From NCBI RefSeq assembly GCF_027744825.2, contig NC_071350.1, forward strand, positions 1,984,001 to 2,048,000: a stretch of DNA of 64,000 nt, given 5' to 3'. The position numbers and the translations under genes were made by a program. The notes below the pieces were generated by a model, which was given only the letters and a program-made list of their open reading frames with translations, was not told the DNA's origin and made no database searches. Every line of letters begins with the position of its first letter. Position 1 is the first letter of the stretch. Shown in pieces: positions 52,201-64,000 of the stretch. This DNA is from Synchiropus splendidus. Lineage: Eukaryota > Chordata > Actinopteri > Syngnathiformes > Callionymidae.

Positions 52201-55200
52201 CCAAAGTTATCAACATTTTTATGTTTGGCGTTGCGGAATCGACCTTATCTCAGGCTGAAAACGCGTTTTACGCATTGTGCCATAACTTTGCAGGGAAGAT
52301 TCAGAACATGAAAATTTCGCCTCCCACTACAACAGAAAGGGTCTTTCTAGTAGTTGCAGATCAAATCTAAGCTGTCTGATGCGTTTTTTCAAAGTTATCA
52401 ACATTTTTATGTTTGGCGTACCGGAATCGACCTTATCTCACGCTGAAAACGCGTTTTACGCATGGTGCCATAACTTTGCAGGGAAGCTTCAGAAAATGAA
52501 ATTTTCACCTCCTACTATAGCAGAAAGGGTCTTTCTAGTAGTTGCACATCAAAACTAAGCTGTCTGAAGTGTTTTTCGATAGTTATCAACATTTTTATGT
52601 TTGGCGTTCCGGAATCGACCTTATCTCAGGATGAAAAATCGTTTTCTGCATTGTGCCATAACTTTGCAGGGAAGCTTCCGAACATGAAATTTTAACCTCC
52701 CACTATAGCAGAAAGGGTCTTTCTAGTAGTTGCACATCAAATCTAAGCTGTCTGATGTGTTTTTCCAAAGTTATCAACATTTTTATGTTTGTCGTTCCGG
52801 AATCGACCTTATCCCAGGCTGAAAACGCGTTTTCTGCATTGTGCCATAACTTTGCAGGGAAGCTTCAGGACATGAAATTTTCACCTCCCACTATAGCAGT
52901 AAGGGTCTTTCTCGTAGTTTCACATCAAATCTAAGCTGTCTGAAGTGTGTTTCCAAAGTTATCAACATTTTTTTGTTTGGCGTTCCGGAATCGACCTTAT
53001 CTCAGGCCCAAAACGCGTTTTCTGTATTGTGCCATAACTTCTCAGGGAAGCTTCAGAACAAGAAATGTTCTAGTCCCACTATTGCAGAAACGGTCTTTCT
53101 AGTAGTTGCACATCAACTCTAAGCTGTCTGAAATGTTTTTCCAAAGTTATCAACATTTTTACGTTTGGCGTTCCGGAACCCACCTTATCTCAGGCTGAAC
53201 ACGCGTTTTTTGCATTGTGCCTTAACTTTGCAGGGAAGCTTCAGAACATGAAATTTTCTCCTCCCACTATAGCAGAAAGGGTCTTTCTAGTAGTTGCACA
53301 TCAAATCTAAGCTGTCTGATGAGTTTTTCCAAAGTTATCAACATTCTTATGTTTGGCGTTCCGGAATTGACCTTATCTCAGGCTGAAAACGCGTTATCTG
53401 CATTGTGCCATAACTTTGCAGGGAAGCTTTAGAACATGATATTTTCACTTCCCACTATAGCAGAAACGGTCTTTCTCGTAGTTGCACAACAAATCTAAGC
53501 TGTCTGAAGTGTTTTTCGAAAGTTTTCAACATTTTTATGTTTGGTGTTCCTGAATCGACCTTATCTCAGGCTGAAAACGCGTTTTACGTATTGTGCCATA
53601 ACTTCTCAGGGAAGCTTCAGACCATGAAATTTTGACATCCCACTATAGCAGAAAGGGTCTCTCTAGTAGTTGCACACAAATCTAAGCTGTCTGAAGTGTT
53701 TTTCGAAAGTTATCAACATTTTTATGTTTGGCTTTCTGGAACCCACCTTATCTCAAGCTGAAAACGCCTTTTCTGCATTGTGCCATAACTTTGCATGGAA
53801 GTTTCAGAACATGAAATGTTCACCTCCCACTATAGCAGAAAGGGTCTTTCTAGTAGTTGCTCATCAAATCTAAGCAGTCTGAAGTGTTTTTCTAAAGTTA
53901 TCAACATTTTTACGTTTGGCGTTCCGGAACCCACCTTATCTCAGGCTGAACACGCGTTTTCTGCATTGTGCCATAACTTTGGAGGGAAGCTTCAGGACAT
54001 GAAATTTTCACCTCCCACTATAGCAGAAAGGGTCTTTCTAGTAGTTGCACATCAAATCTAAGCTGTCTGAAGTGTTTTTCCAAAGTTATCAATATTTTTA
54101 TGTTTGGCGTTCCGGAATCGACCTTATCTCAGGCTGAAAACGCATTTTCTGCATTGTGCCATAACTTTGCAGGGAGACTTCAGAACATGACATTTTCTCC
54201 TCCCACTATTGCAGAAAGGGTCTTTCTAGTAGTTGCACATCAAATCTAAGCTGTCTGAAGTGTTTTTCCATAGTTATCAACACTTTTATGTTTGGCGTTC
54301 TGGAACCCACCTTATCTCAGGCTGAAAACGCGTTTTCTGCATTGTGCCATAACTTTGCAGGGAAGCTTCAGAACATGAAATTTTCTCCTCCCCCTATAGC
54401 AGACAGGGTCTTTCTAGTAGTTGCACATCAAATCTCAGCTGTCTGATGAGTTTTTCCAAGGTTATCAACATTCTTATGTTTGGCGTTCCGGAATTGACCT
54501 TATCTCACGCTGAAAACGCGTTTTCTGCATTGTGCCATAACTTTGAAGGGAAGCTTTAGAACATGATATTTTCACTTCCCACTATAGCAGAAACGGTCTT
54601 TCTCGTAGTTGCACAACAAATCTAAGCTGTCTGAAGTGTTTTTCGAAAGTTTTCAACATTTTTATGTTTGGTGTTCATGAATCGACCTTATCTCAGGCCC
54701 AAAACGCGTTTTCTGCATTGTGCCATAACTTTGGAGGGAAGCTTCAGAACATGAAATTTTCACCTCACACTATAGCAGATAGGGTCTTTCTAGTAGTTGC
54801 ACATCAAATCTAAGCTGTCTGAAATGTTTTTCCAAAGTTATCAACATTTTTATGTTTGGCTTTCCGGATCCCACCTTATCTCAGGCTGAAAACGCGTGTT
54901 CTGCATTGTGCCATAACTTTGCAGGGAAGCTTCAGAAAATGAAATTTTCACCTCACACTATAGCAGAAAGGGTCTTTCTAGTAGTTGCACATCAAATCTA
55001 AGCTGTCTGAAGTGTTTTTTCAAAGTTATCAACATTTTTATGTTTGGCGTTGCGGAATCGACCTTATCTCAGGCTGAAAACGCGTTTTACGCATTGTGCC
55101 ATAACTTTGCAGGGAAGCTTCAGAAAATGAAATTTTCACCTCCCACTATAGCAGAAAGGGTCTTTCTTGTAGTTGCACATCAAAACTTAGCTGTCTGAAG

Positions 55201-58200
55201 TGTTTTTCGATAGTTATCATCATTTTTATGTTTGGCGTTCCGGAATCGACCTTATCTCAGGATGAAAAATCGTTTTCTGCATTGTGCCATAACTTTGCAG
55301 GGAAGCTTCCGAACATGAAATTTTAACCTCCCACGAAAGCAGAAAGGGTCTTTCTAGTAGTTGCACATCAAATCTAAGCTGTCTGATGTGTTTTTCCAAA
55401 GTTATCAACATTTTTATGTTTGTCGTTCCGGAATCGACCTTATCCCAGGCTGAAAACGCGTTTTCTGCATTGTGCCATAACTTTGCAGGGAAGCTTCAGG
55501 ACATGAAATTTTCACATCCCACTATAGCAGAAAGGGTCTTTCTCGTAGTTTCACACCAAATCTAAGCTGTCTGAAGTGTGTTTCCAAAGTTATCAACATT
55601 TTTTTGTTTGGCGATCCGGAATCGACCTTATCTCAGGCCCAAAACGCGTTTTCTGTATTGTGCCATAACTTCTCAGGGAAGCTTCAGAACAAGAAATGTT
55701 CTAGTCCCACTATTGCAGAAACGGTCTTTCTAGTAGTTGCACATCAACTCTAAGCTGTCTGAAATGTTTTTCCAAAGTTATCAACATTTTTACGTTTGGC
55801 GTCCCGGAACCCACCTTATCTCAAGCTGAAAACGCGTGTTCAGCATTGTGCCATAACTTTGCAGGGAAGCTTCAGAACATTAAATTTTCACCTCCCACTA
55901 TAGCAGAAAGTGTCTTTCTAGTAGTTGCACATCAAATCTAAGCTGTCTGATGTGTTTTTCCAAAGTTATCAACATTTTTATGTTTGGCGTTCCGGAATCG
56001 ACCTTATCTCAGGCTGAAAACGCGTTTTACGCATTGTGCCATAACTTCTCAGGGAAGCTTCAGACCATGAAATTTTGACATCCCACTATAGCAGAAAGGG
56101 TCTTTCTAGTAGTTGCTCATCAAATCTAAGCAGTCTGAAGTGTTTTTCGAAAGTTATCAACATTTTTACGTTTGGCGTTCCGGAACCCACCTTATCTCAG
56201 GCTGAACACGCGTTTTCTGCATTGTGCCATAACTTTGGAGGGAAGCTTCAGGACATGAAATTTTCACCTCCCACTAAAGCAGAAAGGGTCTTTCTAGTAG
56301 TTGCACATCAAATCTAAGCTGTCTGAAATGTTTTTTCCAAAGTTATCAAGAATTTTATGTTTGGCGTTCTGGAACCCACCTTATCACAGGCTGAAAACGC
56401 GTTTTCTGCATTGTGCCATAACTTTGCAGGGAAGCTTCAGAACATGAAATTTTAACCTCCCACTATAGCAGAAAAGGTCCTTCTAGTAGTTGCACATCAA
56501 ATCTAAGATGTCTGAAGTGTTTTTCCAAACTTATCAACATTTTTACGTTTGGCGTTCCGGAACCCACCTTATCTCGAGCTGAAAACGCGTTTTCTGCATT
56601 GTGCCATAATTTTGCAGGGAAGCTTCAGAACATGAAATTTTCACGTCCCACTATAGCAGAAAGGGTCTTTCTAGTAGTTGCACATCAAATCTAAGCTGTC
56701 TGAAGTGTTTTTCCAAAGTTATCAATATTTTTATGTTTGGCGTTCCGGAATCGACCTTATCTCAGGCTGAAAACGCGTTTTCTGCATTGTGCCATAACTT
56801 TGCAGGGAGACTTCAGAACATGACATTTTCTCCTCCCACTATAGCAGAAAGGGTCTTTCTAGTAGTTGCACATCAGATCTAAGCTGTCTGAAGTGTTTTT
56901 CCAAAGTTATCAACACTTTTATGTTTGGCGTTCTGGAACCCACCTTATCTCAGGCTGAAAACGTGTTTTCTGCATTGTGCCATAACTTTGCAGGGAAGCT
57001 TCAGAACATGAAATTTTCTCCTCCCCCTATAGCAGAAAGGGTCTTTCTAGTAGTTGCACATCAAATATAAGCTGTCTGAAGTGTTTTTCGAAAGTTATCA
57101 ACATTTTTATATTTGGCGTTCCAGAATCGACCTTATCTCAGGCTGAAAACGCGTTGTCTGCATTGTGCCATAACTTTGCAGGGAAGCTTCAGAAAATGAC
57201 ATTTTCACCTCCCATTATAGCAGAAAGGGTCTTTCTAGTAGTTGCACATCAAATATAAGCTGTCTGAAATGTTTTTTCCAAAGTTATCAAGAATTTTATG
57301 TTTGGCGTTCTGGAATCGACCTTATCTCAGGCTGAAAACGCATTTTCTGCATTGTGCCATAACTTTGCAGGGAGACTTCAGAACATGACATTTTCTCCTC
57401 CCACTATAGCAGAAAGGGTCTTTCTAGTAGTTGCACATCAAATCTAAGCTGTCTGAAGTGTTTTTCCATAGTTATCAACACTTTTATGTTTGGCGTTCTG
57501 GAACCCACCTTATCTCAGGCTGAAAACGCGTTTTCTGCATTGTGCCATAACTTTGCAGGGAAGCTTCAGAACATAAAATTTTCTCCTCCCCCTACAGCAG
57601 AAAGGGTCTTTCTAGTAGTTGCACATCAAATCTAAGCTGTCTGTTGAGTTTTTCCAAAGTTATCAACATTCTTATGTTTGGCGTTCCGGAATTGACCTTA
57701 TCTCAGGCTGAAAACGCATTTTCTGCATTGTGCCATAACTTTGCAGGGAAGCTTTAGAACATCATATTTTCACTTCCCACTATAGCAGAAACGGTCTTTC
57801 TCGTAGTTGCACAACAAATCTAAGCTGTCTGAAGTGTTTTTCGAAAGTTTTCAACATTTTTATGTTTGGCTTTCCGGAACCCACCTTATCTCAGGCTGAA
57901 AACGCGTGTTCTGCATTGTGCCATAACTTTGCAGGGAAGCTTCAGAAAATGAAATTTTCACCTCACACTATAGCAAAAAGGGTCTTTCTAGTAGTTGCAC
58001 AACAAATCTAAGCTGTCTGAAGTGTTTTTCAAAAGTTATCACCATTTTTATGTTTGGCGTTCCGGAATCGACCTTATCTCAGGATGAAAAATCGTTTTCT
58101 GCATTGTCCCATAACTTTGCAGCGAAGCTTCAGAACCTGAAATTTTGACCTCCCAAGATAGCAGAAAGGGTCTTTCTAGTAGTTGCACATCAAATCTAAG

Positions 58201-61200
58201 CTGTCTGAAGTGTTTTTCCAAAGTTATCAACATTTTTATGTTTGGCGTTCCGGAATCGACCTTATCTCAGCCCCAAAACGCGTTTTCTGTATAGTGCCAT
58301 AACTTCTCAGGGAAGCTTCAGAACAAGAAATGTTCTAGTCCCACTATTGCAGAAACGGTCTTTCTAGTAGTTGCACATCAACTCTAAGCTGTCTGAAATG
58401 TTTTTCCAAAGTTATCAACATTTTTTTGTTTGGCGTTCCGGAATCGACCGTATCTCAGGCCCAAAACGCGTTTTCTGTATTGTGCCATAACTTCTCAGGG
58501 AAGCTTCAGAACAAGAAATGTTCTAGTCCCACTATTGCAGAAACGGTCTTTCTAGTAGTTGCACATCAACTCTAAGCTGTCTGAAATGTTTTACCAAAGT
58601 TATCAACATTCTTATGTTTGGCGTTCCGGAATCGACCTTATCTCAGGCTGAAAACGCGTTTTACGCATGGTGCCATAACTTGCAGGGAAGCTTCAGAAAA
58701 TGAAATTTTCACCTCCCACTATAGCAGAAAGGGTCTTTCTAGTAGTTGCACATCAAAACTAAGCTGTCTGAAGTGTTTTTCGATAGTTATCAACATTTTT
58801 ATGTTTGGCGTTCCGGAATCGACCTTATCTCAGGATGAAAAATCGTTTTCTGCATTGTGCCATAACTTTGCAGGGAAGCTTCAGGACATGAAATTTTCAC
58901 CTCCCACTATAGCAGAAAGGGTCTTTCTAGTAGTTTCACATCAAATCTAAGCTGTCTGAAGTGTGTTTCCAAAGTTATCAACATTTTTTTGTTTGGCGTA
59001 CCGGAATCGACCTTATCTCAGGCTGAAAACGCGTTTTACGCATGGTGCCATAACTTTGCAGGGAAGCTTCAGAAAATGAAATTTTCACCTCCCACTATAG
59101 CAGAAAGGGTCTTTCTAGTAGTTGCACATCAAAACTAAGCTGTCTGAAGTGTTTTTCGATAGTTATCAACATTTTTATGTTTGGCGTTCCGGAATCGAAC
59201 TTATCTCAGGATGAAAAATCGTTTTCTGCATTGTGCCATAACTTTGCAGGGAAGCTTCAGAACATGAAATGTTCACATCCCACTATAGCAGAAAGGGTCT
59301 TTTTATTAGTTGCACAACAAATTTAAGCTGTCTGAAGTGTTTTTCCAAAGTTATGAAAATTTTTATGTTTGGCGTTCCGGAATCAACCTTATCTCAGGCT
59401 GAAATCGCGTTTTACGCATTGTGCCAAACTTTGCAGGGAAGCTTCAGAACATGAAATTTTAACCTCCCACTATAGCAGAAAGGGTCTTTCTAGTAGTTGC
59501 ACATCAAATCTAAGCTGTCTGAAGTGTTGAACCAAAGTTATCAACATTTTTATGCTTGGCGTTCCGGAACCCACCTTATCTCAGGCTGAACACGCGTTTT
59601 CTGCATTGTGCCATGACTTTGCAGGGAAGCTTCAGGACATGAAATTTTCACCTCCCACATTAGCCGAAAGGGTCTTTCTAGTAGTTGCAAATCAAATCTA
59701 AGCTGTCTGAAGTGTTTTTCCAAAGTTATCAACATTTTTATGTTTGGCGTTCCGGAACCCACCTTATCTCAGGCTGAAAACAGGTTTTCTGCATTGTGAC
59801 ATAACTTTGCAGGGAAGCTTCAGAACATGAAATGTTCACATCCCACTATAGCAGAAAGGGTCTTTCTAGTAGTTGCACATCAAATCTAAGCTGTCTGAAG
59901 TGTTTTTCCAAAGTTATCAACATTTTTATGTTTGGCGTTCCGGAACCCACCTTATCTCAGGCTGAAAACAGGTTTTCTGCATTGTGCCATAACTTTGCAG
60001 GGAAGCTTCAGAACATGAAATTTTCACGTCCCACTATAGCAGAAAGGGTCTTTCTAGTAGTTGCACATCAAATCTAAGCTGTCTGAAGTGTTTTTCGAAT
60101 GTTATCAACATTTTTATGTTTGGCGTTCCAGAATCGACCTTATCTCAGGCTGAAAACGGGTTGTCTGCATCGTGCCATAACTTTGCATGGAAGCTTCCGA
60201 ACATGAAATTTTAACCTCCCACTATAGCAGAAAGGGTCTTTCTAGTAGTTGCACATCAAATCTATGCTGTCTGATGTGTTTTACCAAAGTTATCAACATT
60301 TTTATGTTTGGCGTTCCGGAATCGACCTCATCTTAGTCTGAAAACGCGTTTTACACATTGTGCAATAACTTTGCAGGGAAGCTTCAGAACATGAAATGTT
60401 CACATCCCACTATAGCAGAAAGGGTCTTTCTAGTAGATGCACATGAAATCTAAGCTGTCTGAAGTGTTTTTCCAAAGTTATCAACATTTTTATGTTTGGC
60501 GTTCCAGAATGGACCTTATCTCAGGCTGAAAACGCGTTTTACGCATTGTGCCATAACTTTGCAGGGAAGCATCAGAAAATGAAATTATCACCTCCCACTA
60601 TAGCAGAAAGGGTCTTTCTAGTAGTTGTACATCAAATCTAAGCTGTCTGAAGTGTTGTTCCAAAGTAATCAACATTTTTATGTTGGGCGTTCGGGAATCG
60701 ACCTTATCTCCGGCTGAAAACGCATTTTACGCATTGTGCCATAACTTTGCAGGGAAGCTTCAGAAAATGAAATTTTCCCGTCCCACTATTCCAGAAAGGG
60801 TCTTTCTTGTAGTTGCACATCAAATCTAAGCTGTCTGAAGTGTTTTTAAAAAGTTATCAACATTTTTAAGTTTGGCGTTCCGGATCCCACCTTATCTCAA
60901 GCTGAAAACGCGGTTTCTGCATTGTGCCAAAACTTTGCTGGGAAGCTTCAGAACATGAAATTTTCACGACACACTATAGCAGAAAGGGTCTTTCTAGTAG
61001 TTGCACATCAAATCTAAGCTGTCTGAAGTGTTTTTCGAAAGTTATCAACATTTTTATGTTTGGCGTTCCGGAACCCACCTTATCTCAAGCTGAAAACGCG
61101 TTTTCTGCATTGTGGCAGAACTTCTCAGGGAAGCTTCAGAACATGAAATGTTCACCTCCCACTATAGCAGAAAGGGTCTTTCTAGTAGTTGCACATCAAA

Positions 61201-64000
61201 TCTGAGCTGTCTGAAGTGTTTTTCCAAAGTTATCAACATTTTTATGTTTGGCGTTCCAGAATCGACCTTATCTCAGGCTGAAAACGCGTTTTACGCATAG
61301 TGCAATAACTTTGCAGGGAAGCATCAGAAAATGAAATTTTCACGTCCCACTATAGTAGAAAGGGTCTTCCTAATAGTTGCACATCAAATCTAAGCTGTCT
61401 GAAGTGTTTTTCGAAAGTTATCAACATTTTTATGTTTGGCGTCCCGGAACCCACCTTATCTCAAGCTGAAAACGCGTGTTCAGCATTGTGCCATAACTTT
61501 GCAGGGAAGCTTCAGAACATGAAATTTTCACCTCCCACTATAGCAGAAAGGGTCTTTCTAGTAGTTGCACATCAAATCTAAGCTGTCTGATGTGTTTTTC
61601 CAAAGTTATCAACATTTTCATGTTTGGCGTTCCGGAATCGACCTTATCTCAGGCTGAAAACGCGTTTTACGCATTGTGCCATAACTTTTCTGGGAACCTT
61701 TAGAACATGAAATTTTCACCTCCCACTATAGCAGAAAGGGTCTTTCTAGTAGTTGCACATCAAATCTAAGCTGTCTGAACTGTTTTTCCAAAGTTATCAA
61801 GAATTTCATGTTTGGCGTTCTGGAATCGACCTTATCTCAGGCTGAATACGCATTTTCTGCATTGTGCCATAACTTTGCAGGGAGACTTCAGAACATGACA
61901 TTTTCTCCTCCCACTATAGCAGAAAGGGTCTTTCTAGTAGTTGCACATCAAATCTAAGCTGTCTGAAGTGTTTTTCCATAGTTATCAACACTTTTATGTT
62001 TGGCGTTCTGGAACCCACCTTATCTCAGGCTGAAAACGCGTTTTCTGCATTGTGCCATAACTTTGCAGGGAAGCTTCAGAACATAAAATTTTCTCCTCCC
62101 CCTACAGCAGAAAGGGTCTTTCTAGTAGTTGCACATCAAATCTAAGCTGTCTGATGAGTTTTTCCAAAGTTATCAACATTCTTATGTTTGGCGTTCCGGA
62201 ATTGACCTTATCTCAGGCTGAAAACGCATTTTCTGCATTGTGCCATAACTTTGGAGGGAAGCTTTAGAACATGATATTTTCACTTCCCACTATAGCAGAA
62301 ACGGTCTTTCTCGTAGTTGCACAACAAATCTAAGCTGTCTGAAGTGTTTTTCGAAAGTTTTCAACATTTTTATGTTTGGCTTTCCGGAACCCACCTTATC
62401 TCAGGCTGAAAACGCGTGTTCTGCATTGTGCCATAACTTTGCAGGGAAGCTTCAGAAAATGAAATTTTCACCTCACACTATAGCAGAAAGGGTCTTTCTA
62501 GTAGTTGCACAACAAATCTAAGCTGTCTGAAGTGTTTTTCAAAAGTTATCACCATTTTTATGTTTGGCGTTCCGGAATCGACCTTATCTCAGGATGAAAA
62601 ATTGTTTTCTGCATTGTCCCATAACTTTGCAGCGAAGCTTCAGAACCTGAAATTTTGACCTCCCAAGATAGCAGAAAGGGTCTTTCTAGTAGTTGCACAT
62701 CAAATCTAAGCTGTCTGAAGTGTTTTTCCAAAGTTATCAACATTTTTTTTGTTTGGCGTTCCGGAATCGACCTTATCTCAGGCCCAAAACGCGTTTTCTG
62801 TATAGTGCCATAACTTCTCAGGGAAGCTTCAGAACAAGAAATGTTCTAGTCCCACTATTGCAGAAACGGTCATTCGAGTAGTTGCACATCAACTCTAAGC
62901 TGTCTGAAATGTTTTTCCAAAGTTATCAACATTTTTTTGTTTGGCGTTCCGGAATCGACCTTATCTCAGGCCCAAAACGCGTTTTCTGTATTGTGCCATA
63001 ACTTCTCAGGGAAGCTTCAGAACAAGAAATGTTCTAGTCCCACTATTGCAGAAACGGTCTTTCTAGTAGTTGCACATCAACTCTAAGCTGTCTGAAATGT
63101 TTTTCCAAAGTTATCAACATTTTTACGTTTGGCGTTCCGGAACCCACCTTATCTCAGGCTGAACACGCGTTTTTTGCATTGTGCCATAACTTTGCAGGGA
63201 AGCTTCAGAACATGAAATTTTCTCCTCCCACTATAGCAGAAAGGGTCTTTCTAGTAGTTGCTCATCAAATCTAAGCTGTCTGATGAGTTTTTCCAAAGTT
63301 ATCAACATTCTTATGTTTGGCGTTCCGGAATTGACCTTATCTCAGGCTGAAAACGCGTTTTCTGCATTGTGCCATAACTTTGCAGGGAAGCTTTAGAACA
63401 TGATATTTTCACTACCCACTATAGCAGAAACGGTCTTTCTCGTAGTTGCACAACAAATCTAAGCTGTCTGAAGTGTTTTTCGAAAGTTTTCAACATTTTT
63501 ATGTTTGGTGTTCCTGAATCGACCTTATCTCAGGCCCAAAACGCGTTTTCTGCATTGTGCCATAACTTTGGAGGGAAGCTTCGGAACATGAAATTTTCAC
63601 CTCACACTATAGCAGAAAGGGTCTTTCTAGTAGTTTCACATCAAATCTAAGCTGTCTGAAGTGTTTTTCCAAAGTTATCAACATTTTTATGTTTGGCGTT
63701 GCGGAATCGACCTTATCTCAGGATGAAAAATCGTTTTCTGCATTGTCCCATAACTTTGCAGCGAAGCTTCAGAACCTGAAATTTTGACCTCCCAATATAG
63801 CAGAAAGGGTCTTTCTAGTAGTTGCACATCAAATCTAAGCTGTCTGAAGTGTTTTTCCAAAGTTATCAACATTTTTATGTTTGGCGTTGCGGAATCGACC
63901 TTATCTCAGGCTGAAAACGCGTTTTACGCATTGTGCCATAACTTTGCAGGGAAGATTCAGAACATGAAAATTTCACCTCCCACTACAGCAGAAAGGGTCT
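49237..64000 (+). repeat. 188-bp satellite array, right block
   Basis: About 78 monomers continuing past the window edge. The first 2 kb resemble the last 2 kb left of the Polinton (for example rare variants CATTTTTATGTTTTGCG and GTTGGGCG occur on both sides), so the element split one local array. Other long-range copies: about 57.3-58.5 kb recurs at about 61.8-63.0 kb (offset 4510), and about 52.0-52.4 kb resembles 63.7-64.0 kb (offset 11656). A variant with CAGGCCCAAAACGCG and AACAAGAAATGTTC forms its own subfamily from about 53.0 kb on. No genes are supported in this block. Confidence 0.95.

Overview
The window is eukaryotic repeat DNA, most likely from a teleost fish or a similar aquatic vertebrate. 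It holds a very long array of a 188-bp satellite monomer, a spumavirus-like endogenous retrovirus with long LTRs, a solo LTR of another family and a Maverick/Polinton with fish-type gene content. I see no ordinary single-copy host gene, no tRNA or rRNA, and nothing bacterial. The species cannot be named from this sequence.

Layout. (1) Positions 1-7222 are the 3' part of a provirus: a large env open across the left window edge, a multi-pass membrane ORF, two ORFs that look like a broken or spliced regulatory gene with a zinc-binding cluster and an acidic C-terminus, a polypurine tract, and a 1152-bp 3' LTR ending in the satellite. (2) Positions 7223-32433 are satellite, interrupted by a 2071-bp solo LTR (TGTAGTGA...TCACTACA ends, 4-bp duplication CCAC) and a 1.1-kb non-satellite block of minisatellites. 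The satellite shows trimer (564 bp) higher-order structure and a 3194-bp (17-monomer) duplication offset. (3) Positions 32434-49230 are one complete 16,797-bp Polinton with inverted repeats (141 of 142 outer bases identical) and a 6-bp target duplication CCCACC. (4) Positions 49237-64000 are the same satellite again.

Polinton genes run in two converging blocks that meet at an inverted-repeat poly(A) site near 43150. Rightward: a seven-exon gene that I assembled from splice signals (all introns phase 1), protein-primed family B DNA polymerase, packaging ATPase, a small basic protein with a hydrophobic tail, and a conserved-looking protein of unknown role. Leftward from the right end: two unknown ORFs that may be one spliced gene, a retroviral-type integrase with chromodomain (frameshifted), penton-like minor capsid protein, a small basic virion-type protein, major capsid protein lacking its N-terminal part, and an adenain-like protease. 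Polymerase and integrase would serve copying and insertion. ATPase, protease and the capsid proteins are the virion module, disabled here by the capsid deletion. The nearly identical inverted repeats and intact long polymerase frame suggest a fairly recent insertion.

Most notable: the spliced Polinton gene with a SUMO-interaction-like motif, a probable second spliced gene at the right end, two hairpins with covarying stems around the same 10-nt loop in the retroviral LTR, and insertion of two unrelated elements into the same short motif of the 188-bp monomer.
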